From Bacteroidales bacterium (lineage in GTDB: Bacteria; Bacteroidota; Bacteroidia; Bacteroidales; GWA2-32-17): a stretch of DNA of 64,000 bases. The stretch lies in the NCBI GenBank assembly GCA_013314715.1, contig JABUFC010000006.1:1-64000 (forward strand). The letters are read 5' to 3'. A model generated the notes under the pieces. That model was not told the DNA's origin and did not search any database. It saw nothing but the letters and a program-made list of their open reading frames with translations. Positions 8,207 through 16,863 of this stretch are shown piece after piece. Position numbers and translations under genes: made by a program. How positions within the stretch are numbered: position 1 is the first letter of the stretch; every line of letters starts with the position of its first letter.

Positions 8207-11089
8207 GAAGAACTGGTTAATCTTGTTGTTCAATTTCGCTATGTTGGCTGCAATGTCTTTGCTATCTTCCAAATAGAGGAAGTCAAAACGCTGATAGCCG
8301 AATTTTTCTCTGTTGAGTTTCAAAAACTCGGTTTCCACAAAATTTTTCTTTTTCAAAAATGTTTTATCCTGCCCATAAACAGAGCCTTTTGTTTCAATAA
8401 TTAATACTTTGTGGATGGTGTTTTTTTCTTTGCGTTTTATCATGAGAAAATCGGGGGTGTATTTCCCTATGTTTTTCCAATATTTTCTCTCTTTGGCAAA
8501 ACAGTTAATAAAAAATTCGGTCAAGCCACGTTCTCCATTATAGTATATTTCTAATCCTTTGTTTTTGAAATCGGATAGTTGCAAGGCTTTTTGAAGTGTT
8601 TCAATTTCAAAGCCACTACTTCCGCTACCTCCAAAGTTATAGGGCAAATAATGAAAGGTTTGATTTTTTGATTTTACAGCCAGTGAATAATCATATTTTT
8701 CACAGTAGCTCTCAAAAGGTAATACCATATCTCCAAACCCTTGCTTTGTCATCGTTTCTTTCATTTGCAGATATTCTTGATGCAATTTTTCCAAATCAAT
8801 ATTTACTTCTTTATTTGATTTGTCTAATTCCAAAATTTTTGCTGTGTCCGTTTTATTTGGGTAAAGTTTAGCATTCTTCTCTACCTCTGATAATCGTTCC
8901 GCAATCAAAAGTTCGGCTTGTTTTGGAATTACTTCTGTGTTAGTTTGTAAATTTCGTTTAATGCTGAAAGCCAGACGGATTTTAGATTGGATGGTGTACA
9001 GGTCGTATAACTCATTGAAATAGCGTTGTCCGTTCTTTTCATAAGTAATAGTTTTGAATATCTCTTTCAGCTGTTTATCATATTGGTGCAACAGTGATTC
9101 AGAAATTAAGCCGAAACTTTCTCTTGAAATTTCAAAAAGCCACTGGTTGAAATTAGCAAAAGAGATTCCGGTTTCATTGATAACATCAATTTCACCTGTG
9201 TCAATATTGGCAATGTCGCTTGTTGTTATCAGTGCAGATGCTTTAAAATTTTCAATGTTTTTAAGCAATGCTTCTAGTTTAGCTTCTGTATTCGGTGTTT
9301 TTTCTTCTTCAATTGCCTGATAGGTTACTTTCATTTGATAAAAATCCACTTTCGGCAATTGTAAAAACTCCATTCTCGAATAACGGGGCAAATATTCAAT
9401 AGCAGCTTCTCTTCGCGTTCTGTTTATTTCGTCAATACTGGTGTTTTGTTCCTGTTTTAATTGTTTGTTCAGAATTTCCGCATTCTCTTTATTTAACCAT
9501 ATCAAAGCGGTTTCGTCTTTGCCTTTATCCACCTGGCGTAAACACCTGCAAGAAGTTTGTAAAACCATATTTTGAGGGCTGTCGCCTTTTTGAGAAAGTA
9601 TTACGCCTGTTAAACTTTTACAGTCCCAACCTTCTTTACCTACCTGTACCAAAAGGATATACCGCTTTTGGGAAACAGGTAAATCCAATGAACGAAACTC
9701 TAATTCGCTTCCTTCAGGTTGCGGATGTGCTTTGTTTCCTTTATGAAAGCGTAAAATCTCATTGGGATTTATTTTCAATTCGCCTGTAAGGAACGGATAA
9801 ACTTCTTCCTCTAATACTTCAATATTGCTGCAATAGATAGCAACTTTTGCAATCGTTCCGTTTTCGTAAACCTTGTTTTTGTATTGGTTGTCGAAATCCT
9901 CAATGCCTTGTTTAATAATTTGGAAACGGTCAAGGTTTTGCCCGATTTTTACTGTTGGTGTTTTTAAAAACTTTTTAATAGCTGTAACTAAAGGATAATA
10001 ATAAACCGTGTTGGTTATTTGAGTAAATTTAAACTCAAAATCTCCTACTTTTATTTTTTCTGCATTGGGTAAATAAGGTGTACCTGAAAAACCAACAACA
10101 GTTGTGATGTTGCCTTTGCTGTGCCAGTAATTAACAGCTTGTCTTAATTTGATGTCATCCGTAGCTGCATGGTGGACTTCATCTATAAAAATTGACAAAT
10201 TGGGGATTTTGCCAAATAAGCGTTTCAGGTCGTTGGTTGTATCTTTCTCCTCCTCATCCAATTCAAGTTCTGTCTGAGCATTAAACTTAAAGCTTTCCAA
10301 AATCACTTTTTCGGCATTTACCACAAATACTTGTCCGAATGGATTGGGCAGGCAGGCATTTACTTTTTGAGCATTCGGATTTCTTGCCTTGTTACTTTTC
10401 TTTGCTGTTTTCTGTTCATCCAGCACTTCAAACTTTAAAATTTTTTTCAGATTGCTTGCCGATGGTTCGGGTAATACCCAAGAAGGGTCAAAGTTTTCAA
10501 TGGTTTTTAAACTCGGAACAATGGAAGATTTTAAGCCCGAAGGAATAAGCACTAAAAAGTTGTGAGCAAATGCTTTGTTGTTGGGTTCATTGTGTGCAAA
10601 ATACAAGTCCAAATAGATGAAAGCAGCCATCAGGAATGTTTTACCTGCCCCCATTGGCAAACTCATTAAATAGTCGGCATAGTTTACATTGTAGAAAATG
10701 CTTTTAATGATGGTGTCATAATCCAGAGAAGCAGGATTTGCTTTAATTAACTTTTCCAGTTCGGGGATATATGTTCCGTTACCGTTTTTCTGTCTTGTAA
10801 AATCAAAGAGAGCAAAAGCATTTCTGTTTTGGGTTAAATATTCTCTGGCAATCTGATTGATGTCAAGCCTTGCAAGGTCAGTTTCTTTGGTAAAAAAAGC
10901 CTCTGAAAACAGTTGCCAAAGTGGTTTATTCTGTCCTTGTATTTTCAGGAACAGGTATGTTTCAATAGCTTCAATTTGCGTATCACGCAAATGTCCTTTG
11001 TCTCGGATATATTTAACCAAATCACGAATGGTGCAGTCGTCAGACTGCAACCATTCGTTTTTCTTTTGTTGTATGATATAATGAAGCAT
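8198..11089 (-). CDS. Type III restriction enzyme subunit Res (helicase-nuclease)
   Basis: 963 residues. Superfamily 2 helicase motifs are in order: Walker A PMGAGKT at 145-151, motif II DEVHHAA from 303, motif III GFSGTPY, then QVGKEGWDC and the motif VI region QTSCRCLRQ. The C-terminus carries a PD-(D/E)XK nuclease: PDF at 879-881 and IETKG at 898-902. This is the translocase and endonuclease partner of Mod, cutting unmodified DNA after ATP-dependent communication between sites. Length and both active sites look complete. Its start codon overlaps the stop of the XRE gene by one base (TAATG), implying translational coupling. Confidence 0.92.
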   Translation of the reverse strand: MLHYIIQQKKNEWLQSDDCTIRDLVKYIRDKGHLRDTQIEAIETYLFLKIQGQNKPLWQLFSEAFFTKETDLARLDINQIAREYLTQNRNAFALFDFTRQKNGNGTYIPELEKLIKANPASLDYDTIIKSIFYNVNYADYLMSLPMGAGKTFLMAAFIYLDLYFAHNEPNNKAFAHNFLVLIPSGLKSSIVPSLKTIENFDPSWVLPEPSASNLKKILKFEVLDEQKTAKKSNKARNPNAQKVNACLPNPFGQVFVVNAEKVILESFKFNAQTELELDEEEKDTTNDLKRLFGKIPNLSIFIDEVHHAATDDIKLRQAVNYWHSKGNITTVVGFSGTPYLPNAEKIKVGDFEFKFTQITNTVYYYPLVTAIKKFLKTPTVKIGQNLDRFQIIKQGIEDFDNQYKNKVYENGTIAKVAIYCSNIEVLEEEVYPFLTGELKINPNEILRFHKGNKAHPQPEGSELEFRSLDLPVSQKRYILLVQVGKEGWDCKSLTGVILSQKGDSPQNMVLQTSCRCLRQVDKGKDETALIWLNKENAEILNKQLKQEQNTSIDEINRTRREAAIEYLPRYSRMEFLQLPKVDFYQMKVTYQAIEEEKTPNTEAKLEALLKNIENFKASALITTSDIANIDTGEIDVINETGISFANFNQWLFEISRESFGLISESLLHQYDKQLKEIFKTITYEKNGQRYFNELYDLYTIQSKIRLAFSIKRNLQTNTEVIPKQAELLIAERLSEVEKNAKLYPNKTDTAKILELDKSNKEVNIDLEKLHQEYLQMKETMTKQGFGDMVLPFESYCEKYDYSLAVKSKNQTFHYLPYNFGGSGSSGFEIETLQKALQLSDFKNKGLEIYYNGERGLTEFFINCFAKERKYWKNIGKYTPDFLMIKRKEKNTIHKVLIIETKGSVYGQDKTFLKKKNFVETEFLKLNREKFGYQRFDFLYLEDSKDIAANIAKLNNKINQFFND

Positions 11090-11382
11090 TACTTTTTCTT
11101 GTATTTAATTTTTTGTTCCGCTGCTTTCAGCACTTTATTAGCCAAATTCTCGTCTTGTATTTCATCAGCAACTTTGTCACTCAGCCACGCAACCAAAAGT
11201 TCTTCTTTGTCTAGCTTGTAGAATTTGGCAAATTTTAACACCTGTTCTTTGGTCGGTTTTCTGTCTCCCCGTTCAAACTTGCTGATGATAGCTTGGTCAA
11301 TTTCCATTTCGGCAGCTACCTGTCGAAGGAACAATCCTTTTTCTTCTCTTGCTTTTCTGATTATGTCACCGAAGCTATTCAT
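11089..11382 (-). CDS. XRE-family HTH regulator, probable controller of the restriction operon
   Basis: 97 residues. A classic Cro/C1 helix-turn-helix occupies about 5-60 (IRKAREEKGLFLRQVAAEME, then ISKFERGDRKPTKEQVLKFA), followed by a charged tail rich in lysine. It is the first gene of the six-gene operon and is coupled to res by a TAATG overlap. Small XRE proteins at the head of restriction operons often act as controller proteins that delay nuclease expression. A palindrome straddling the probable -7 element (11398-11414) would suit autoregulation. That function is inferred from context. Confidence 0.8.
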   Translation of the reverse strand: MNSFGDIIRKAREEKGLFLRQVAAEMEIDQAIISKFERGDRKPTKEQVLKFAKFYKLDKEELLVAWLSDKVADEIQDENLANKVLKAAEQKIKYKKK

Positions 11383-11397
11383 AAGACAATATATGTT

Positions 11398-11419
11398 TTG
11401 ACAATACTGGTCAAAAATA
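11398..11419 (-). promoter_or_regulatory. Probable promoter -7 element with overlapping operator for the restriction operon
   Basis: On the minus strand TATTTTTG (11419-11412) fits the Bacteroidota -7 consensus TAnnTTTG. The interrupted palindrome TTGACAATACTGGTCAA (11398-11414) overlaps its downstream edge. GACAAT recurs 15 bases away at 11385-11390. No good -33 TTTG is seen. Confidence 0.4.
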
Positions 11420-11468
11420 AGTATTATTTTCCGATTGTTAGTCCGTGCGTTGGAAAAAATTTAGCTCT

Positions 11469-11513
11469 TTTGGTTTTGCGAAGGGTTGGCTTTGTGGGTA
11501 GGGCAAAACCAAA
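11469..11513. repeat. 11-base perfect inverted repeat
   Basis: TTTGGTTTTGC at 11469-11479 pairs with GCAAAACCAAA at 11503-11513 across a 23-base spacer. No T-tract follows the stem. Confidence 0.5.
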
Positions 11514-11682
11514 TGTGCATTTTGTGCGGTTGGCATAGAATTTCAAAATTTTTGTACGGTGGGAAAAACAATCAAAATACAGAAGCGTAGGCAATGAGGG
11601 TTGGCTTACTCGTTGTCCGTTTATTGTATCGTTTCTATGTCTGTGTTCACCTGTCAAAAGGTTTACTTTTTCTCAATTTTTA

Positions 11683-11695
11683 GTCGTCCGTGTCT
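11683..11695. repeat. 13-base direct repeat, right copy
   Basis: GTCGTCCGTGTCT, identical to 1555-1567 and in the same orientation; it lies 131 bases from the stop codon of the tyrosine recombinase. Confidence 0.45.
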
Positions 11696-11734
11696 GTTGT
11701 GTTGTGTCGTTTTACGCTTGCTGGCAACTCGTTT

Positions 11735-11804
11735 ATAAGTATGATAAAACCATACAATACTTCCTAAATTAGACGGATATGTATGATTTTACATCATACT
11801 AATA
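11735..11804. repeat. Inverted AGTATGAT pair downstream of the recombinase
   Basis: AGTATGAT (11738-11745) and ATCATACT (11793-11800) are exact complements, with AAAA/TTTT just inside both arms. An additional CATAC and GTATG lie between. The position, 26 bases from the recombinase stop, suits a recombinase-binding core site, but this is unproven. Confidence 0.35.
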
Positions 11805-11825
11805 ATTGCAAAGTTAAAGAAAATA

Positions 11826-12914
11826 TTACAAATTATCAAATGGACTTTTAATTTTTTGTAAACGTTTTTCAGATACGTGGGTGTATATCTCAGTAGTCTT
11901 TGAACTTTTATGACCTAAAAGCTCTTGGATAAAGCGTAAATCAGTCCCTGATTCAAGCAAGTGTGTTGCATAGCTGTGTCGAAGCCAATGCAAGGTTACG
12001 GGTTTTCTAATGTTACTTTTCGAAAGAGCCTGTTTTAATACGCTTTGCAGACTTTGTTCCGAATATTGATCGCCCTCTTTCTGCCCCTCAAACAACCATA
12101 TTTTAGGCCGATACATTTTATAGTATTCCCGAAGCATTTCTATAGTTTTGTCCGAAATAGGTACCTGCCTATCTTTATATCCTTTTGAATTCCGAATAAT
12201 AAGCATATGACGTTTAGAGTCCACATCGCCAATTTTTAAGTTCAAAAGCTCGCTGCGTCTTAGTCCACATGCATATATCAGGCTCAGCATGGTGCGATGC
12301 TTTATGTTTGCCGGGGCTTGGAGTATGGCTTTTACCTCCTCTTTGCTCAGCACATTGGGTAATTTGTGTTCGCGACGTGGGCGTTGCAACTTCTCAACCT
12401 CTATTTTGCTTTGGCGTATTTCCCTAAAGTAAAGTTTTAGTGTATTAACTACCTGGTTTTGACACGAGAAGCTATAGTTGTGCTTTAGTATATACTGGTT
12501 TACAAATAAAACAACATCGTCGTTGGTCAATTCTAAAACAGGCTTATAGTCGAAATAATTGAGAAAAACATCCAAAGCATCAGTATAGGTTTTGATTGTA
12601 TTGGGACTATAACGTTTAAAGCGGAGCCATTTTTCAAACCTTCCTTTTTCTTGCAGAATATCTATTAGGGATTCATCTTTGTTTGATAGATGCGGTAGAT
12701 TCTTTATATCCAACCAAGCTACACCTTTGAATGCATTAAATGCTTTGTGTAAATTAAACTGCATAATAGATAAGTACCAATATTTTTTGGTGGCACTCCA
12801 GCGAGCATTGAGTTCGGCTTTGAGTATTTCAATCAGTTGAATATCTTTTTCAAAGATAAAGCTAATAACTTGCTCGTTGCGGTGACTATCAACTTTTAGA
12901 ATTATATTCTTCAT
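11826..12914 (-). CDS. Tyrosine recombinase / phage-type integrase
   Basis: About 362 residues from ATG 12914. A TTG four codons upstream is possible, but GGGGAT sits as a ribosome-binding-like sequence 5 bases before the ATG. An N-terminal segment of about 90 residues (ARWSATKKYWYLS) precedes a SAM-like core-binding domain (FEKWLRFKRYSPNTIKTY). The catalytic domain follows, with CGLRRSELLNLKIGDV (Arg I), the beta-hairpin RNSKGYKDR (Lys), HWLRHSYATHLL (His/Arg II), LLGHKS (His) and the nucleophile in EIYTHVS. All catalytic residues are present. The IntI-specific insertion before the HxxR box is missing, so it is not an integron integrase. It is the likely mover of the adjacent restriction island. 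Confidence 0.88.
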   Translation of the reverse strand: MKNIILKVDSHRNEQVISFIFEKDIQLIEILKAELNARWSATKKYWYLSIMQFNLHKAFNAFKGVAWLDIKNLPHLSNKDESLIDILQEKGRFEKWLRFKRYSPNTIKTYTDALDVFLNYFDYKPVLELTNDDVVLFVNQYILKHNYSFSCQNQVVNTLKLYFREIRQSKIEVEKLQRPRREHKLPNVLSKEEVKAILQAPANIKHRTMLSLIYACGLRRSELLNLKIGDVDSKRHMLIIRNSKGYKDRQVPISDKTIEMLREYYKMYRPKIWLFEGQKEGDQYSEQSLQSVLKQALSKSNIRKPVTLHWLRHSYATHLLESGTDLRFIQELLGHKSSKTTEIYTHVSEKRLQKIKSPFDNL

Positions 12915-12926
12915 TTTTATCCCCAA

Positions 12927-13191
12927 TTAATCATAAGGGAAAAACTGTATCTATTTTTAATCAAACCTTAAATAAAATGACATGTTTTTTTAAATTTTAT
13001 TCTACAGCTCCGCCCTTTCACTTACAGTTTTGTAAGCTAAAAAGAGCTTTTATGCAATGCCTGACAAGCATTTTACTTTGTCGATGTTACAAATGTAAAA
13101 CAAAGATTAACAAAAATCAAGAGATAAAAATATTTTTTTCTTTTTTTAATTTTATTGTAAATAATCTATTTTAAAAATAAAATACTTTATT
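12927..13191. other. AT-rich intergenic stretch without a recognised gene
   Basis: Lies between the recombinase start and the terminator of the ompH operon; with the terminator the gap is about 320 bases. It contains small inverted words (TTACA-AA-TGTAA, and AATGC...GCATT). A 65-codon open frame on the plus strand at 12977-13174 has no family resemblance and is rejected. No clear promoter for the recombinase was found. Confidence 0.4.
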
Positions 13192-13225
13192 AAAAAAAAT
13201 ATCCGCTTTAAGCGGATATTTTTTT
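13192..13225 (-). terminator. Hairpin terminator of the bamA-ompH operon
   Basis: A perfect stem ATATCCGCT-TTA-AGCGGATAT is flanked by A and T runs on both sides, 20 bases after the stop of the last ompH gene. The symmetric flanks would let it work in both directions. Confidence 0.85.
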
Positions 13226-13245
13226 ATGAATAGAATACTAATAAA

Positions 13246-13755
13246 TTATTTAATTCCTAATTTCTTTTTTACTAGTGGTAATATATCATCTGCATCTTTA
13301 GGATAATATAGGAGTGAGCCGGTTCCTGTATCAAATATATAGGTATAACCATTTTCTTTAGATACATCTTCAATGGCTTTTTTAGCTTTGTCGATAATAG
13401 GTTTTAAGAGTTCTTGTTCTTTTTTCTGCAAATCTTGTTGTGCATTAGCTTGAAAAGTTTGAATACGTTGTTGCAATGAGGTTAGTTCTTCTTCTTTATT
13501 TTTTTTGATGAGATCGGTAAATGTATCCTTTTTTTCAAGGTATTCGTTGTATTTTTTCTCAAGCTCTTCTTGCATGGCTACTAATTGATCTTCTAATTGT
13601 TTTGAATAATCTTGTAATGTTTTTTGAGCTTGAGCCTTGTCTGGCATAGCATCTAATAAATCGTTAGAATTTAAGTGCCCAAACTTAACTTTTTGTTGCG
13701 AATATCCTGTTGCAACTAGTCCTGTAATAATAAGAATTAAAAATACTTTTTTCAT
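13246..13755 (-). CDS. OmpH/Skp-family periplasmic chaperone
   Basis: 169 residues with a signal peptide (KKVFLILIITGLVATGYS, cut before QQ). The mature part is a long charged helical region (about 45-125, rich in Lys, Glu and Gln) typical of the tentacle helices of Skp. It ends with YTYIFDTGTGSLLYYPKDADD, the conserved OmpH core strands. Skp-type trimers hold unfolded outer membrane proteins between the inner membrane and the BAM complex. It is the last gene of the bamA operon and is followed directly by a terminator. It is a tandem paralogue of the gene at 13789. Confidence 0.9.
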   Translation of the reverse strand: MKKVFLILIITGLVATGYSQQKVKFGHLNSNDLLDAMPDKAQAQKTLQDYSKQLEDQLVAMQEELEKKYNEYLEKKDTFTDLIKKNKEEELTSLQQRIQTFQANAQQDLQKKEQELLKPIIDKAKKAIEDVSKENGYTYIFDTGTGSLLYYPKDADDILPLVKKKLGIK

Positions 13756-13775
13756 AGTGCTTAATTTTTTTTTTG

Positions 13776-13783
13776 CAAAGATA
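13776..13783 (-). promoter_or_regulatory. Possible -7 element before the second ompH gene
   Basis: TATCTTTG on the minus strand, about 20 bases before the start codon, fits TAnnTTTG. No matching -33 TTG is visible, so it may be only a weak internal promoter. Confidence 0.25.
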
Positions 13784-13788
13784 ATGAT

Positions 13789-14310
13789 TTAATTTTTATA
13801 TCCTAACTTTTTTAACACCTCATCGCTTTTATCGAGTTTAGGGTCGGTATAAAGCATATTAGCATTGCCAGCTGTATCAAAAATAATAGCATAATTTCCT
13901 TGTACGGCAATGTCTTTAATGGCGTTGAATACTTCATCTTGAATGGGTTTAACGAGTTCTTGACGTTTTTTGAATAAGTCGCCATCTTTACCAAAGTATT
14001 TTTTTTGAAGGTCTTTAGCTTCTTTTTCTTTGGCAATGATTTCATTTTCTCTTTTTGTTTTCATTTCTTCGGTTAAGAGTACTTTTTCGGCTTGAAAATC
14101 TTTGTACATTTTATCGACTTGTGCGTAAATGTTTTCGATTTCTTTTTGCCAATCGGCTGATATTTTATCGAGTTGAGCTTGTGCTGCTTGGTAAGCAGGA
14201 ATGTTTTTTAAAATATAATCGGTATCCACGTATCCAAGTTTTTGGTTTTGTGAATACATGAGTCCTACTGTTAGTAGAACATAAGCTAAAGTAAAGATGA
14301 TTTTTTTCAT
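13789..14310 (-). CDS. OmpH/Skp-family periplasmic chaperone
   Basis: 173 residues with a signal peptide (KKIIFTLAYVLLTVGLMYS). Mature N-terminus QKLGYVDTDYILKNIP matches the family's conserved start (KIGYVDxxxIL), followed by charged helices and the closing YAIIFDTAGNANMLY. Role as for the neighbouring paralogue: chaperoning of outer membrane proteins in the periplasm. It starts 19 bases after bamA, its client-insertion partner, so both are very likely co-transcribed. Tandem ompH genes after bamA are common in this phylum. Confidence 0.9.
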   Translation of the reverse strand: MKKIIFTLAYVLLTVGLMYSQNQKLGYVDTDYILKNIPAYQAAQAQLDKISADWQKEIENIYAQVDKMYKDFQAEKVLLTEEMKTKRENEIIAKEKEAKDLQKKYFGKDGDLFKKRQELVKPIQDEVFNAIKDIAVQGNYAIIFDTAGNANMLYTDPKLDKSDEVLKKLGYKN

Positions 14311-14329
14311 AGCTAAAACTATTTAAAGG

Positions 14330-16861
14330 TTAAAAATTCTGTCCTATAATAAAATGGAATTGGCTATGATTTTCTCCTGGTTGAACAGCATCGTCGAAGC
14401 CATAACCCCAGTCAACTCCTAATTTACCGAACATGGGTAAGAATATTCTAATACCAACACCTGCAGAGCGTTTTAAATCGAATGGATTAAATTCATTAAA
14501 GTTAGTAAAGCAGTTTCCACCTTCGGTGAAAGCTAATACATAGAAAGTAGCATTGGGGTTGAGTGAGAGGGGGTATCTTATTTCGAAGCTATACTTATTG
14601 TATATGTTACCTCCTTTTAGTGGAGTAATCGATCCATTGCCATATCCACGTAGAGCAATCGTTTCTTTACCATATAAATTATATGATATGAGGCCATCGC
14701 CGCCCATGTTGAATCCTTCGAAAGGAGAGAAACCGTAGTCTTTGTTATACATTGCTAAAAATCCAAATTCAATTTTGGAGTTTAGTATCAAATCTCCTGC
14801 CAATCTTGTTATAAAAGACGATTTAAATGACCATTTATGATATTCAATCCATTTATATTTTTCTTTATCAGTCAATGTAGAATAATCTTTGTTGCTTAAT
14901 AGTGAATAAGGTGGTGTAAGCTGAACGCTCAATGATATATCGGAGCCTCTACGTGGATAAATGGGTTGATCGATGCTGCTACGTCCGAAAATGGTTCTAA
15001 AGCTTATATTTTTGCTATTTCCATCGGAGAATGAGAATAAATAACCGTATTTATAATTATTAAGTTGATAGTTTTGATAGCTAAGTTCATTGTATAGAGT
15101 AAAGAAATCGTCGGGCCATTTGAGTCTTCGACCAATACCGGTAGAAACGCCTAGTATATTCATAGCTTGTCTGTTTGCATCACCTCTGGCAATGCCATTT
15201 GATTGTACAATGTAATAGGTTGAGAGTGAAAGTGAATTGGGTTTTTTACCACCAAGCCAAGGTTCAACAAACGAAGCTGTGTACGATTGATAATAAATAC
15301 CATTGGTTTGTGCTCGTAAACTTAATCGTTGTCCGTCGCCAGCGGGGAGGGGCGCCCAAACTTTTTTGTTAAAAATGTTTTTTATGCTAAAATTGTTAAA
15401 GGCGACACCTAAGGTACCGACAATCATACGAGCCCCCCAGCCTCCCGAGAGTTCGATTTGGTCGGATGGTTTTTCTTCGAGAATGTATTCTAAATCAACG
15501 GTTCCATCGGCTGGATTGGGGGTTGGTTTAACATCCATTTTTTCGGGATCGAAATATTGCAAAGCAGCTAATTCACGCATTGTACGCATAACATCGGAAC
15601 GACTATATAATTGACCTGGTTTGGTGTATATTTCACGACGAATTACGTGTTCATTTGTTTTTGAGTTCCCTGTTATTTTAATATTATTTATGGTAGCTTG
15701 TTTGCCTTCATATACTCGTAGTTCTAAATCTATAGAGTCGTTTTCTATTTGAGTTTCAACAGGGGTAATGTTAAAAAACAGGTATCCATTATCTTGATAT
15801 AGCGACAATATGCTGTTTTGGTCGGTAAACAATCTTTCTTCTAATAGTTTTTGGTCATAAACATCTCCCTTTTTTATAGCTAAGAAATGATTTAGTGTAT
15901 CGGTGCTATATTTAGAGTTACCAACCCATTTTATGTTTCTGAAATAATACTTATTACCTGGTTCTATCCAAATTTTTATACCTAAGGTTTTGTCAGATGT
16001 GATGTAAACAGTATCTTTATTTATTCGAGCATCTCTATAGCCGAAACTGTTGAGTTTTTCTATTACTTTTTGTTTATCGTCGGAGTATTTGTCTTCGTAA
16101 AAACGTGAAGTTTTAAAAATTCTGTACCATTTTTTGACTTTAGTTTCTTTCATTGCAGAGCGAAGGTTGATGTATGGCGATGCTTTAAATATTAGCAATC
16201 GACTTCTATTTTGGCTTAACGATGCGTCAAAAAGTTTTTTGTTATTGATGATTTTGTCTCCTATAAATAGAATTTCACTTATTTTATATTTTTTGCCTTT
16301 TTCGACATTAAATGTAAGAATAATATGGTTGGCTAAAGCGGTATCGGGTATTTGACTAACGTTTACTTTGCAGTTGTAAAAGCCTTTTTCATAAAAGTGT
16401 TTACGAATAATGTATTTTGTGGTTGAGAGTGTATTTTCGGTAACTTGATTGCCTCTAACTAACCTAATTTTTTCGCGTAAATCATCAGCTTCGCCTTTAC
16501 TAACGCCGTTAAATGAGAATTTACTAAGGCGTGGTCTTTCTTGAAGTTGAAAGGTTAAAAAGGCAGTTTTTCCTATAGTTTTATTTAAAACAACAGTTAT
16601 ATTTGAGAATAATCCTTGATCCCATAGTTTTTGTATGGCTTGTGTAATTTTATCGCCTGGAATATCGATGGAGTCTCCAACTTGTAAACCTGCAATGTTG
16701 GCTAAAACTCCTTCGTCGAGGTATTGAATTCCGCTAAATTGGATACCTCCGATTTCAAATTTTTGAGGACTTTCGTAATCGATCGTTTCGTTTTGCGAAA
16801 GTAATACATTATTTAATAGTAAAAGTATAAAAATATAAATTCCCCACCTGCTGTTCTTCAT
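14330..16861 (-). CDS. bamA: Outer membrane protein assembly factor BamA
   Basis: 843 residues: signal peptide at 1-22 (IYIFILLLLNNVLLS), then about 420 residues of POTRA repeats (the first around FEIGGIQFSGIQYLDEGVL, later ones with IKITGNSKTNEHVIRREI), then a C-terminal Omp85 beta-barrel ending in the aromatic residue of HFIIGQNF. The barrel holds the characteristic IALRGYGNGSI, equivalent to the VRGF loop-6 motif. BamA inserts beta-barrel proteins into the outer membrane. It is preceded by uppS (2 bases) and followed by two OmpH chaperones. Length is normal for the family in Bacteroidota. Confidence 0.95.
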   Translation of the reverse strand: MKNSRWGIYIFILLLLNNVLLSQNETIDYESPQKFEIGGIQFSGIQYLDEGVLANIAGLQVGDSIDIPGDKITQAIQKLWDQGLFSNITVVLNKTIGKTAFLTFQLQERPRLSKFSFNGVSKGEADDLREKIRLVRGNQVTENTLSTTKYIIRKHFYEKGFYNCKVNVSQIPDTALANHIILTFNVEKGKKYKISEILFIGDKIINNKKLFDASLSQNRSRLLIFKASPYINLRSAMKETKVKKWYRIFKTSRFYEDKYSDDKQKVIEKLNSFGYRDARINKDTVYITSDKTLGIKIWIEPGNKYYFRNIKWVGNSKYSTDTLNHFLAIKKGDVYDQKLLEERLFTDQNSILSLYQDNGYLFFNITPVETQIENDSIDLELRVYEGKQATINNIKITGNSKTNEHVIRREIYTKPGQLYSRSDVMRTMRELAALQYFDPEKMDVKPTPNPADGTVDLEYILEEKPSDQIELSGGWGARMIVGTLGVAFNNFSIKNIFNKKVWAPLPAGDGQRLSLRAQTNGIYYQSYTASFVEPWLGGKKPNSLSLSTYYIVQSNGIARGDANRQAMNILGVSTGIGRRLKWPDDFFTLYNELSYQNYQLNNYKYGYLFSFSDGNSKNISFRTIFGRSSIDQPIYPRRGSDISLSVQLTPPYSLLSNKDYSTLTDKEKYKWIEYHKWSFKSSFITRLAGDLILNSKIEFGFLAMYNKDYGFSPFEGFNMGGDGLISYNLYGKETIALRGYGNGSITPLKGGNIYNKYSFEIRYPLSLNPNATFYVLAFTEGGNCFTNFNEFNPFDLKRSAGVGIRIFLPMFGKLGVDWGYGFDDAVQPGENHSQFHFIIGQNF

Positions 16862-16863
16862 AA

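Larger units (their letters stand above)
11383..11825. other. Non-coding G/T-rich spacer between recombinase and restriction operon
   Basis: 443 bases with no convincing gene. From the left it holds the operon's promoter/operator region, an 11-base hairpin (11469-11479 with 11503-11513), the right copy of the 13-base direct repeat (11683-11695), and an inverted AGTATGAT pair next to the recombinase stop codon. A 77-codon open frame at 11424-11657 on the minus strand has biased, low-complexity content and is judged spurious. Confidence 0.5.

Noticed and set aside
11424-11657. 77-codon minus-strand open frame upstream of the XRE gene
   Set aside because: Biased residues, overlaps a perfect hairpin, no recognisable domain and no coupling to neighbours.
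11826-12914. Integron integrase
   Set aside because: The extra IntI segment before the HxxR box is absent; the protein reads as a standard phage/Xer-type tyrosine recombinase.
12977-13174. 65-codon plus-strand open frame
   Set aside because: AT-rich, Phe/Lys-dominated translation with no family; better explained as intergenic DNA.
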